A DNA stretch of 15,724 nt, from positions 140,524-156,247 of the forward strand of contig CAMPET010000143.1 of NCBI GenBank assembly GCA_946803715.1. The letters are read 5' to 3'. The notes below the pieces were generated by a model. The model was not told where the DNA came from. It saw only the letters and a list, made by a program, of their open reading frames with translations, and searched no databases. The stretch is from Beroe ovata (taxonomy: Eukaryota > Ctenophora > Nuda > Beroida > Beroidae). The translations under genes and the position numbers were made by a program. Position 1 is the first letter of the stretch; each line of letters begins with the position of its first letter. This document shows positions 7,375 to 15,677 of the stretch, piece after piece.

Positions 7375-7383
7375 CTATTTATA
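7375..7383 (-). promoter_or_regulatory. TATA box of the membrane glycoprotein gene
   Basis: Minus strand reads TATAAATAG, 29 bp from its 3' end to the ATG at 7346. The predicted leader is only about 7 nt. This is the last recognisable part of the polymerase element before the Gypsy fragment. Confidence 0.6.
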
Positions 7384-7411
7384 GTCCTCGCCATATCGGG
7401 TATACATTCGA

Positions 7412-9583
7412 GTGATGAGTGTGAGAGAATCATTGATCACATCAAAAAGGTNGATGAAAGCTGAGTATCCAGAAAACTTAGCGATGTTGATCTCATTCTT
7501 AGGAGCAGTACAGTACTATGCGAGATTCATTCCTCAGATGTCGACAGTCATTGAACCACTGAACAAGTTACGTAGCAGCAAGGAGTGGTACTTTGGTACT
7601 GAAGAAAAGAGAGCTTTCGACCAGCTCAGGAAATTGTTGGCATCAAACCAAGTTCTGACGTTCTACGATCCAGAAAAGCCGATTCGTGTGGATGCTGATG
7701 CTAGTAACTTTGGTATTGGAGCTGTGTTGTCACACATTGATAGTCAGGGGAATGAGCGACCTGTGGAGTTCATATCTCGTACGTTGTCAAAGTCTGAACG
7801 TAATTACTCACAGATTGAAAAGGAAGCTCTTGCCATAGTGTGGGCTGTCAAAAGATTCCACAAATATCTCTATGCCCGTGAGTTCCAGCTGTACACCGAC
7901 CACAAACCTCTGGAATTCATATTGGACGCTCAGAAACAGACGCCTGAAATGGGACCAAGTAGGATTATCAGGTGGGCTCTGATTCTCAGTCACTACAGGT
8001 ATTCCATCAAGTTCCGCCCAACGGGCAAACACTGCAACGCAGATTTCTGTTCTCGATTCCCGTTACCTGAGGAGAGTGACGAAGTCAGTGAAGAAATGGA
8101 GGAGAATTCAGCCTTTAGCTTGTACATGGATGAAGATAAGCCGCTATTAAACAGTGAATTAATAGCAAAGTATTCGAGAACAGATGCCGTGTTATCCAAA
8201 GTGATCTTCTGTGTCAAGGAAGGATGGTTGGAAGAAAGGACAGATTGTGTGCCGGAAAAAGCGACCAATCTGAGCCTAAAAGACAGGAAAATAAGTGGAG
8301 ACTTATTGAAGCCGTACAGAGAGAGGAAATACGAACTAAGTGTCGAGTCTGATTGTTTGCTATGGGGCCACAGAGTGATAATTCCCACGAAGTTGAGAGA
8401 AGACGTGCTGAAGTTGCTACACAGCACTCATATGGGAATGTCAGCGATGAAAAACCTAGCTAGGAGTTATGTGTGGTGGCCCAGACTCAATCAAGACATT
8501 GAAGAGATATCCAGACGCTGTGAAACATGTCAGACGAATCAGAAGATGCCGAGGAAAAGTGTGCCTCACCCTTGGAAACCTGCAGAGAATCCATGGGACA
8601 GAGTTCATATAGATTTCGCTGGACCTTTCTTGGATAGAATGTGGATGTTGATCATTGACGTCTACAGTAAATGGATTGAAGCAATTGACATGGGACACAA
8701 CACCAAGGCCGGTAATGTGATTAAGAAGCTGAGAACACTCTTTGGAAGGTATGGATTGCCCAAAATCTTGGTTTCTGACAACGGTCCGCAGCTGATTTCG
8801 GACGAGTTTGAAGACTTCTGCAAGAAAAACGGGATAAATCACATCTTGGTACCTTCTTATCATCCCGCATCAAACGGTCAGATAGAAGTGATAGTCGATA
8901 AGTTCAAGTCAGCTATGAAGAAGATGCAGACATCCAACAAAGACATCCATTTGAACTTGGCGAACTGGCTTGTAAACTATCACAATACACCGCACTCTAC
9001 AACAGGAGTCGAACCAGCTGTCAGAATGTTGGGTAGAAGAGTGAGAACTGCACTGAGCCTGGTACATCCTCTTAGTTGTTCGACTAAAATCAGATCAGCT
9101 GTTAAGCAGGAGAACACCTTGATAGAAGCGGAGAAAACTCAACGGAGATTCAAGCTGGGAGATGAAGTTTTGTACCGAGACGTCCGTCACAAAACTTGGA
9201 ATAAAGGTGTCGTCTCAGAAGTTTCCAATGTTCAGTACAGCATCAGAACGGAAACTGGGGAAACAGTCAAGAAACATGTTGATCACGTCGTGGTTTATCG
9301 TCGAGAACAGCATGGAAAGACCCTGGGTGCTATAGACAGGCCAAATTCAACTGAGAATACCCAACTTGTCGCACCTGTTAATAAGCCATTAATTGATAAT
9401 ACCTTGTCAAGTGCGACAAAGCATAGTTTAGTTGAAAGCACTGTACCTAGCATGTCCAAACCTGAGTTGAGTAGCACCGTAGTCCCAGACCCAGTTAGAA
9501 TGCCTACCCCTGCATTAAGCAGTAAGCCAAAACGTGAATGTAAAGCACCGGATAGATTAACATATAGCAAGCTAGGTGGCTAG
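7412..9583 (+). CDS. Ty3/Gypsy pol fragment: RT end, RNase H, integrase
   Basis: Open frame of 723 codons, truncated at the 5' end: gag, protease and the catalytic reverse transcriptase palm are absent. Residues about 20-60 are the RT thumb/connection (SFLGAVQYYARFI). RNase H covers about 90-215, with D94, E136, D163 and D211 in typical positions. The integrase zinc site is H337, H340, C370 and C373. The catalytic triad is D401, D456 and E492, with DD35E spacing. The C-terminal part has a GPY/F-like segment and a tail rich in S, T and P, ending with a basic run typical of Gypsy polyproteins. The first 13 codons are not conserved Gypsy sequence, and an ambiguous base sits at 7452. The conserved-looking frame just before that base is a different one, so the listed start is not biological. 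Confidence 0.9.
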   Translation: MMSVRESLITSKRXMKAEYPENLAMLISFLGAVQYYARFIPQMSTVIEPLNKLRSSKEWYFGTEEKRAFDQLRKLLASNQVLTFYDPEKPIRVDADASNFGIGAVLSHIDSQGNERPVEFISRTLSKSERNYSQIEKEALAIVWAVKRFHKYLYAREFQLYTDHKPLEFILDAQKQTPEMGPSRIIRWALILSHYRYSIKFRPTGKHCNADFCSRFPLPEESDEVSEEMEENSAFSLYMDEDKPLLNSELIAKYSRTDAVLSKVIFCVKEGWLEERTDCVPEKATNLSLKDRKISGDLLKPYRERKYELSVESDCLLWGHRVIIPTKLREDVLKLLHSTHMGMSAMKNLARSYVWWPRLNQDIEEISRRCETCQTNQKMPRKSVPHPWKPAENPWDRVHIDFAGPFLDRMWMLIIDVYSKWIEAIDMGHNTKAGNVIKKLRTLFGRYGLPKILVSDNGPQLISDEFEDFCKKNGINHILVPSYHPASNGQIEVIVDKFKSAMKKMQTSNKDIHLNLANWLVNYHNTPHSTTGVEPAVRMLGRRVRTALSLVHPLSCSTKIRSAVKQENTLIEAEKTQRRFKLGDEVLYRDVRHKTWNKGVVSEVSNVQYSIRTETGETVKKHVDHVVVYRREQHGKTLGAIDRPNSTENTQLVAPVNKPLIDNTLSSATKHSLVESTVPSMSKPELSSTVVPDPVRMPTPALSSKPKRECKAPDRLTYSKLGG
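7412..9583 (+). mobile_element. 5'-truncated Ty3/Gypsy LTR retrotransposon
   Basis: The coding core is of the Gypsy group, judged by domain order (RT, RNase H, integrase). Its left end abuts the TATA box of the polymerase element at about 7384-7412. A 3' LTR should follow 9583, but I could not fix its borders. One candidate is a purine run at 9697-9707 followed by TG at 9709. The element cannot move by itself because its reverse transcriptase core and 5' half are missing. Confidence 0.8.
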
Positions 9584-9910
9584 CTTAACGTGTAATGATT
9601 CTTTTAATTCACATTTTAATTCATTCAGTTATAATTGCAATCACGATTTGAAATTATTTGATTTTTGCGATCAGGCACCGAGAGTAATTTCCAGATGGTG
9701 GAGAGAACTGTTATCTACTTCTCTCGTGAGTTAAGCCGACAAGTTTCATAAACGGGTAATTTTTGTTGTGATTAGAGTTTATGGTTCCAATGTGAACATT
9801 TTGAACCGTTTTTAGAAGCCATTTTGAACTGTTTATAGAATTCATAATTTATTATTTAACTTGCGTCAGGTACGCAACACTCATAATGAAGGTTTCTGGG
9901 AAATTTGAAT

Positions 9911-9938
9911 TTNTACCGCCCAGTGTCGGCCTGAATCC
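9911..9938 (+). repeat. Duplicated 28-mer, copy 1, with ambiguous base
   Basis: Matches 9976-10003 with one mismatch and one ambiguous base (9913), which the second copy suggests is C. The core contains GTGTCGGCCTGAATCC. The spacing is 65 bp. Confidence 0.8.
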
Positions 9939-9975
9939 TTTAAATCTCATCCATTACTTCGACTTAAATCCGTGA

Positions 9976-10003
9976 TTCTACCGCCCTGTGTCGGCCTGAA
10001 TCC
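9976..10003 (+). repeat. Duplicated 28-mer, copy 2
   Basis: Second copy of the 9911-9938 word, 65 bp downstream. Confidence 0.8.
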
Positions 10004-10840
10004 ACATAAACTCTCAATTATTGAAATCTACGTTTATCCATAACGTATTTCAAATAACTTTAAACTTTCAAAAGCCGGAAAAACTGATGATACTGATAAA
10101 AGCTCTACCCTAGCTGAGCGATTAACTGCTCTAGCTAAATCTCGAGATTGAAAAATTCTCATTCCCTGCTTCATGGACATGTTAAACATAACACAATAGT
10201 ACTACGAAACATTAGTACGAACACGCGTGCTGCGCGGCTCAGCGCGCGCGCGTAAAAAGACAACTCTCTATGCGTTAAAATCGCAAACAAAGACAGGGTC
10301 TTCTTCTCAGCCCAAATATGCCGCCATATCTCCCATATATGGTCTAATCGGAAAAACCGTTACTCTTATCTCGTCCAATCGTTGTATCACAGCTGCATAC
10401 ACTCACGCTGTATTCACCGAGGGAAAATAGGGGCGACGCCAGCCGAGAACACAGGAGTACCATTGCAGCTACTGAGCAACAACCGACTGAAAAATACTCA
10501 TACATAAGCTTCATATAAACGAGAATAACGATTAACACATTACGTTCCCATAAAACGTATGTAATACACTGCAAAACTATACTCTCTGAGGACTTACGTC
10601 GTTGGCCTAGATTTCAGTATTACAGAGTTTGAAATTCGTAATTCTACAATCATTAGAAGATAGCATGGCATTTCTAAGTTAACGGGTTCCTGACATATCA
10701 CGTGGATAGCATTTTATTGTTCGTTAGATAAAATGTAGCTCCGTGTACTATCCGCGATAGCCGAGAATTCTGCATTTGAAAATTACAGCTCTTAAACACA
10801 CGATAATATAGTTAAGTAATTGACGTATTTTGCAATGTTA

Positions 10841-11076
10841 TGGTGGTGGGGTGACATAAAATGGTAAAAATACTCGTGAAAAGGTGATAATTGACAATAA
10901 ATAGTAGTGTATAGAAAGTGATAGGTGAGACAAACGAAGAAATGGTGTGTTGACGTGATTATGATGGTAGTGAAGTGGTGAAAATATTGACAAAGGAAAG
11001 AAGGGTGAAAATAAAACAATGACCGTGTTAAAAGGAAACAAGGAAAAAACAGATGTTATTCCATTAGGAAAATACA
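10841..11076. other. G-over-C skewed, purine-rich tract
   Basis: In bases 10861-11040 I count about 49 G and 11 C on the plus strand. GTGGTG and GAAA-type words dominate. The minus strand is correspondingly pyrimidine-rich, and its open frames at 10792-11019 and 10838-11122 are best explained by this bias. On the minus strand this is 3' of the Copia ORF. No gene, RNA or clear LTR border is visible. Confidence 0.6.
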
Positions 11077-11167
11077 TTGTCTTTAACGTGTCTTTAACAA
11101 ATCTTTGACAGGTCTTTAACAAATCGTTAACTGGTCTTTAACAAATCTTTAACAGGTCTTTATCGAC
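11077..11167 (-). repeat. 11-bp tandem repeat at the Copia stop codon
   Basis: On the minus strand units of the form GTTAAAGAYYW repeat about eight times. They begin with a unit that contains the TAA stop of the Copia ORF. Units alternate between ACC- and TTT-type endings, so a 22-bp higher-order period is also clear at 11089-11110, 11111-11132 and 11133-11154. The array is purine-rich on the coding strand and could relate to a polypurine tract, which is speculative. Confidence 0.85.
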
Positions 11168-14100
11168 TCAGGAACTCTCTCAAACTGAAGAAACCGGTTT
11201 CCAAGATCTCTATGAGATCGGTGCAGGATACCCCTTTCTTTGTGAGACAGTCAGCAAGCATTTTCGACGTGGGGACCCATCTCAATTCGCTAATTTCACC
11301 GGTTTTAAGGTTTTCCTGTAACATAGCGATGTCTAGAACCAATCGCTTGTCACTACATGGGCTAGAGGAGTGAACACTATCATATAGTTGTTTTGAGTCA
11401 GTAATTGCAACAATGGGGATCGTCTTACTGTGTGGGTCTCTGAACAGGATCTCAGATAGGAGTTGTCGAATCAAGATTGCATCACCTGTTCCTTCTGCAC
11501 AGCTCAATGTCTCTGCTCCGAAAACTGAGTGCACAACTCGTTTTACTTTACCACTCGACCAAGATATCAGGTTTGCAACAACACCATCAGTCAAGAAGAT
11601 GAGATAACCTCTCGCACTGTGTTTGGTTTCGGAAATATTTCCCAAGCTAGCGTCTGAGAAACAGAGCAAATGCAAATCCCCTTTCTCAATGTCCAATTTT
11701 CTGTAACAAATTTTCTCGGGTCCTTGGTCAAGTTTCTTAGTCAGCTTGTTCAGGCTCTTCATATGTTTAATCTTGGGATTTTTACTGTAGGTGGAATGTT
11801 CCAGCGTATCAAATGACAAATCTGGTCGTGATTGTGAGCTCAACCACATTAGTTTTCCAAGTAGTTGTTGGTACTCAGTTGTCTCTGAATCTGTCAAATC
11901 ACTTTCAATTTCTCGACTTCTAGATACCGAAATCTCGACTGGTTTTATAATTGTCGTGTATTTCCTCTGATCCACGAAAATGACGTCCTTGCTCTGTACA
12001 ACGTTCCATCCAAGGTATGTAAACATACCAGAGTTGTTTCTGCTGATCTTGAATGTGTTGTATATTGATCGAATTACAGTATTTTTGAATCTTGTAGTCC
12101 CACAATTGAGTAAATCATCGACATGTGTCACAGTTATCCCCTGTAACTTGTTTCCCTCAAAATACAGAAAGAGTGATTTGTCAAGAAGAGAAATCATGCA
12201 TTTTGAGCCTCTGAGGTGGTCTCTCAATGTTACATACCATCTTCTGGCGCTATCGCCAAGTCCATATAGAGGTTTAAGGAGTTTCCAAATAATACCTCTT
12301 TTTCTGATGTCACGTGGTGGTTTGACATGGACTTCTCTCATGTGTCCTGTAGCTTGAAGAAATGCACTAGTAACATCTAGAGAATCAAGACTCCAGTTGT
12401 TTGACGCAGCAATTGACATCAGTAGTCTAATCACAGTCTTTGTTACTGTGGGTGAGTCAGTTTTTATATCACAAATTTCTTCAAAACCGCGGGCAACCAG
12501 CCTAGCTTTGACTTGTTGGTTGTTTTCCCCCTTAGTGGTTATTACCCACCTTGATGACACATGACTTTGACCGACATCTTTGACTTCCTTGTATACTTCA
12601 AACTCCGCTAGTCTTTGGAGTTCTTGCTCTTTGGCAGACTCGACTTTCTTAGGATCTTGGATTCCAATGGCAAAGATTACCGGATCAGATTCTTCTTGTA
12701 TAAGCAATACTGAATCTTTTTGTGCATTGACAAATTGTTTTTCCACTTGGTGTTTTGCAAGATCAACGACAGCAAGTTCGTCTGCATTGTCTTGTTCTAT
12801 GTTGAAGCAGTTTCTCGAACTACCTGGTGCTTTAGTAGTTCTACTGTCTATCATCCCATAGTTCCACGGGTCCGAATCTTCTGTTCTGTAGCGTATTACA
12901 TCTCCCCTCACAAGTTTCAGTTTCTCTCCATCCAAATTCTGTGAGACGGAAAGCCAGTCAGAACTTTCTTCCTCGTTTCTGATTTCCTCATGATCAGTTA
13001 AGACTACTGGATCGCTTTCAGCTGTCACAGTAGACTCCGTTCTAGGTAAGTTAGCTTCCACTATGATCTCCTGTTCATGTGTTTCCTCAGATTCCTCATC
13101 ATCAAAAGCGTCTGAATGAATTTCTTCACCCATCACAGATTCTCTGTCCGGCTCCCTTGTCAGTCTGTTCTCAGCTGATTCTATGATTTGGGAGTTTGCT
13201 TTTGATTTGAGCACTACTTTGCATGGATGGACACGTACAATGTACCCTCCATGTTTGATGAGTACCTGATTGGCAACATGACCCACGACAATAGCTGGTC
13301 CATACCAAAATTTTCTGTTATCTCTCTTGAAAAACACGATGTCTCCACTGTAGTATTTGGCATTCAATTGTGGATATATTCTTTGTTGGAGTGCTCTCTT
13401 TAACTTATCACTAGCTTCTAGCTCAATAAATTTCTGTCTTGCCATAGCAAGTGCATTCAAATGATCTCCGACTATCTTAACCATGTCTTCATGGTTAAGT
13501 GTTCCAATACTGATCTCTCCCCAGTTTCCCGGAAGTTTTGGGTTGGTTCCGAAAACCAATTGGTGAGGACTGAACCCATAGGTATTGCTCAGGGAGTTCT
13601 TTGCATTTACTGCCCATGCAATGACGATTTCGGGTTCACATTTCAAATCTTCAAGCAGAGACTTGATCATGGCTCCTAGGATACCATTGTGCCGTTCTAC
13701 TAGTCCATTGCACCAAGGTGAATGTGCTGGAGAAGTCTTAATCTTTATATTCAGTACAGAGCACGCTTGATAGAAGGCGTCATTTACGAATTCACCTCCA
13801 TTGTCTGATATGAAGGTCACTGGTATTCCAAAAATTGCTATCCAGTGCCTAAAAATTTTATCCAAGATTTCTCTGGCTTCCTTGCTAGTCACTTTTGCTG
13901 CAACAGAGTATCTAGTGACTGTGTCAACTAAATGGAGGAGTGTTAGTTGTTGGTCAACGGTTTTTAAGTCCATAGCAACAACTTCATTGAAGGTTGATCC
14001 CTGAGGTATTCCAACCTTATTGTGAGGAACTGATCTTTTCTTGTGTCTCAAGCAAAATTCACAAGATCTGTCAATCTTCTCTAGTTGTTCAATAATCTCC

Positions 14101-15677
14101 TTGCCCTTCTCTAGCTTTGCTGACTTGATAACCTTGCCAATTTTTGCAGCTGAAGCATGTGCAAAGTATCTATGATAGAAATCTGCTGTCTTCTCTGAGT
14201 CAGACATTTCAGATACTTGAAAAGTCAATTCTTCAGATTCTTTAGGCTGTCTAGAGATTTGTATGGTGACGTGGCCGGAATCTGTACTTTCCAATTTGTC
14301 AGCAGTTTGACTGTCTTTTATTTGTACAACCATGTTTTGCATGTCAATGATCATGCCCATTTTCATCATGGTTTGTTTGGATAGTAGCAAAGGAATATCA
14401 TTTTCGACAATGAATGTTCTCAACATCATGTCTCGATCACAGATTCTTATTGGAATTGTATTCAGTGTTATGGATCTAACCGGTTTTCCATCACCGAATC
14501 TAAAGATCTTCTCGGTCTTTTCTTCCTTTATGGCATCTTGGTCTTCGTTACTAAGTGAGTTCTTATAAACATGGAACCACTCTTTTCCACACACTGTAGC
14601 TGAAGCCCCAGTATCTATTAATGCTCGATTCACACTCTGACCAGTCAGGAAAATCACTTCTTCTTCGCTATCTGGGAGTGAAAACTCCGATTCATAGAGA
14701 GCAAATACGTTTTTCTGCTGTTGGTCTTCCTGGGATTTTGCTTTATCTCTATTTCCTTTAGAAAATGTGTTGTGAGGACAGTTTGCACAAACATGTCCTG
14801 GCTGTTGGCAGATAAAACAGGTTTTCTTTCCAGGACTGTTTTCTAGGTAGCTCAATCTTCTCATCCCTCTCTGTACTTGGGGTCTTGAGTGGAACTTTTC
14901 CTGTCTGCCAGCATATGGATTGTACCGGGGATTATTGTGATGGAAATGCCTGTTTCTCTTCATAGGGTGCTGTGATGTCCAGTATACATCATTTTCTTTA
15001 CCTTGGTACTCTTCTTCTTCTGGCTCATTCAGAGGATTCTGATATTCAGAATGATAGTCAGGCTGATTCCTAGTGTAAAACACTTCCTGTTTCACATTGA
15101 AGTCTTCTGATGTTTTGAAAGGACGAGAAGAAGTCTTCTCACTGGTTATCACCAGATCTCCAAACGTTCTTTTCAACTGCTCTTGCATTTTGTCAAACGT
15201 CAGTTCAGCTGTACAGGTAGCTCTTACCAGCCGGGTCTGTTCCTCATTCAGATTTGCTTGGTTCAGAAGTCTATATGCAAGAATCACATCATCATAAAGA
15301 TGCTTCCCCTTTTGAAGCTGCACAAGGGTCTTATATCGGCGCTGGAATTCCGATATATAGGTGTCAATGTCATCCTCTTCCTTTCTTCTGTAACGTTCAA
15401 AGCTATCAATGGACCTGAATAGTCTTTGGGTAGCATCTTTTTCATATAATTTATCAAGCTCAGCTAATAGAGCTGTAACACCATCATTTGAACCAATCAG
15501 TTCTGTGGAGATGTTGATTGCCACCTCTTGTGGCTTCCCTTTCATATTCATAATCAATTTAGCAGCCTGTTGGTGAGTTTTTGAATTAGTGCCAAGCTTC
15601 CATATTTCTACTTTCTTTTTCCAGGTAGAGTAATCTGTTCCCTCATCTAGGATTGGGATGTCTCTTTCCTGTGACAT
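11160..15677 (-). CDS. Ty1/Copia gag-pol polyprotein, intact
   Basis: A single 1505-aa open frame with the Copia order: gag, protease, integrase, reverse transcriptase, RNase H. The gag part (1-200) is followed by a CCHC zinc knuckle (C287, C290, H295, C300). The protease has DTGAS at about 355. The integrase zinc site ends in C539 and C542, and the DD35E triad is D570, D625 and E661. An acidic linker covers about 845-905. The reverse transcriptase has SLDVTSAFL near 1100 and THVDD near 1184-1187; HVDD replaces the more usual YVDD. RNase H has FSDAS (about 1341), GAETL (about 1388) and ITDSK (about 1426). There is no internal stop or frameshift. The ATG at 15677 opens directly on the gag-like region. 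It converges on the Gypsy fragment. Residue numbers are approximate. Confidence 0.95.
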   Translation of the reverse strand: MSQERDIPILDEGTDYSTWKKKVEIWKLGTNSKTHQQAAKLIMNMKGKPQEVAINISTELIGSNDGVTALLAELDKLYEKDATQRLFRSIDSFERYRRKEEDDIDTYISEFQRRYKTLVQLQKGKHLYDDVILAYRLLNQANLNEEQTRLVRATCTAELTFDKMQEQLKRTFGDLVITSEKTSSRPFKTSEDFNVKQEVFYTRNQPDYHSEYQNPLNEPEEEEYQGKENDVYWTSQHPMKRNRHFHHNNPRYNPYAGRQEKFHSRPQVQRGMRRLSYLENSPGKKTCFICQQPGHVCANCPHNTFSKGNRDKAKSQEDQQQKNVFALYESEFSLPDSEEEVIFLTGQSVNRALIDTGASATVCGKEWFHVYKNSLSNEDQDAIKEEKTEKIFRFGDGKPVRSITLNTIPIRICDRDMMLRTFIVENDIPLLLSKQTMMKMGMIIDMQNMVVQIKDSQTADKLESTDSGHVTIQISRQPKESEELTFQVSEMSDSEKTADFYHRYFAHASAAKIGKVIKSAKLEKGKEIIEQLEKIDRSCEFCLRHKKRSVPHNKVGIPQGSTFNEVVAMDLKTVDQQLTLLHLVDTVTRYSVAAKVTSKEAREILDKIFRHWIAIFGIPVTFISDNGGEFVNDAFYQACSVLNIKIKTSPAHSPWCNGLVERHNGILGAMIKSLLEDLKCEPEIVIAWAVNAKNSLSNTYGFSPHQLVFGTNPKLPGNWGEISIGTLNHEDMVKIVGDHLNALAMARQKFIELEASDKLKRALQQRIYPQLNAKYYSGDIVFFKRDNRKFWYGPAIVVGHVANQVLIKHGGYIVRVHPCKVVLKSKANSQIIESAENRLTREPDRESVMGEEIHSDAFDDEESEETHEQEIIVEANLPRTESTVTAESDPVVLTDHEEIRNEEESSDWLSVSQNLDGEKLKLVRGDVIRYRTEDSDPWNYGMIDSRTTKAPGSSRNCFNIEQDNADELAVVDLAKHQVEKQFVNAQKDSVLLIQEESDPVIFAIGIQDPKKVESAKEQELQRLAEFEVYKEVKDVGQSHVSSRWVITTKGENNQQVKARLVARGFEEICDIKTDSPTVTKTVIRLLMSIAASNNWSLDSLDVTSAFLQATGHMREVHVKPPRDIRKRGIIWKLLKPLYGLGDSARRWYVTLRDHLRGSKCMISLLDKSLFLYFEGNKLQGITVTHVDDLLNCGTTRFKNTVIRSIYNTFKISRNNSGMFTYLGWNVVQSKDVIFVDQRKYTTIIKPVEISVSRSREIESDLTDSETTEYQQLLGKLMWLSSQSRPDLSFDTLEHSTYSKNPKIKHMKSLNKLTKKLDQGPEKICYRKLDIEKGDLHLLCFSDASLGNISETKHSARGYLIFLTDGVVANLISWSSGKVKRVVHSVFGAETLSCAEGTGDAILIRQLLSEILFRDPHSKTIPIVAITDSKQLYDSVHSSSPCSDKRLVLDIAMLQENLKTGEISELRWVPTSKMLADCLTKKGVSCTDLIEILETGFFSLREFLSR

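Larger units (their letters stand above)
980..7383. mobile_element. Polinton/Maverick-like or related viral DNA element, partial
   Basis: The cassette has one protein-primed family B DNA polymerase gene on the plus strand and three small genes on the minus strand, closely packed and converging. Polymerases of this kind, with an endonuclease VII-like site between exonuclease motifs, are known from Polinton/Maverick elements and related adintovirus-like sequences of invertebrates. Retroviral-type integrase, FtsK/A32-type ATPase, cysteine protease and capsid genes, which define a complete Polinton, are not seen here. No terminal inverted repeats were found. The limits given are the outermost TATA boxes, not mapped ends. 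A Gypsy fragment abuts the right side, so truncation is likely. A reduced element or a captured viral segment is the alternative. Confidence 0.6.
9584..10840. other. Non-coding region, probable 3' LTR material
   Basis: No convincing gene. This lies between the 3' ends of a plus-strand Gypsy and a minus-strand Copia element, so LTR sequence of one or both is expected. A purine run before TG at 9709 is a possible Gypsy polypurine tract and LTR start. A duplicated 28-mer lies at 9911 and 9976, a CpG-dense patch at 10221-10252, and a plus-strand TATAAA at 10514-10519. Short open frames at 10227-10430 and 10344-10574 show no domains. I could not match an LTR pair because no second copy is in the window. 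Confidence 0.45.

Noticed and set aside
980-7383. Terminal inverted repeats of the polymerase element
   Set aside because: I looked for an inverted copy of the 521/671 repeat and found none in the window.
10227-10574. Short frames on both strands in the LTR region
   Set aside because: No domain, poor start contexts, and they overlap each other in probable LTR DNA.
10792-11122. Two overlapping minus-strand frames rich in F, S, H and Y
   Set aside because: They follow from the pyrimidine bias of that strand; two frames are open at once, which points to composition and not to coding.
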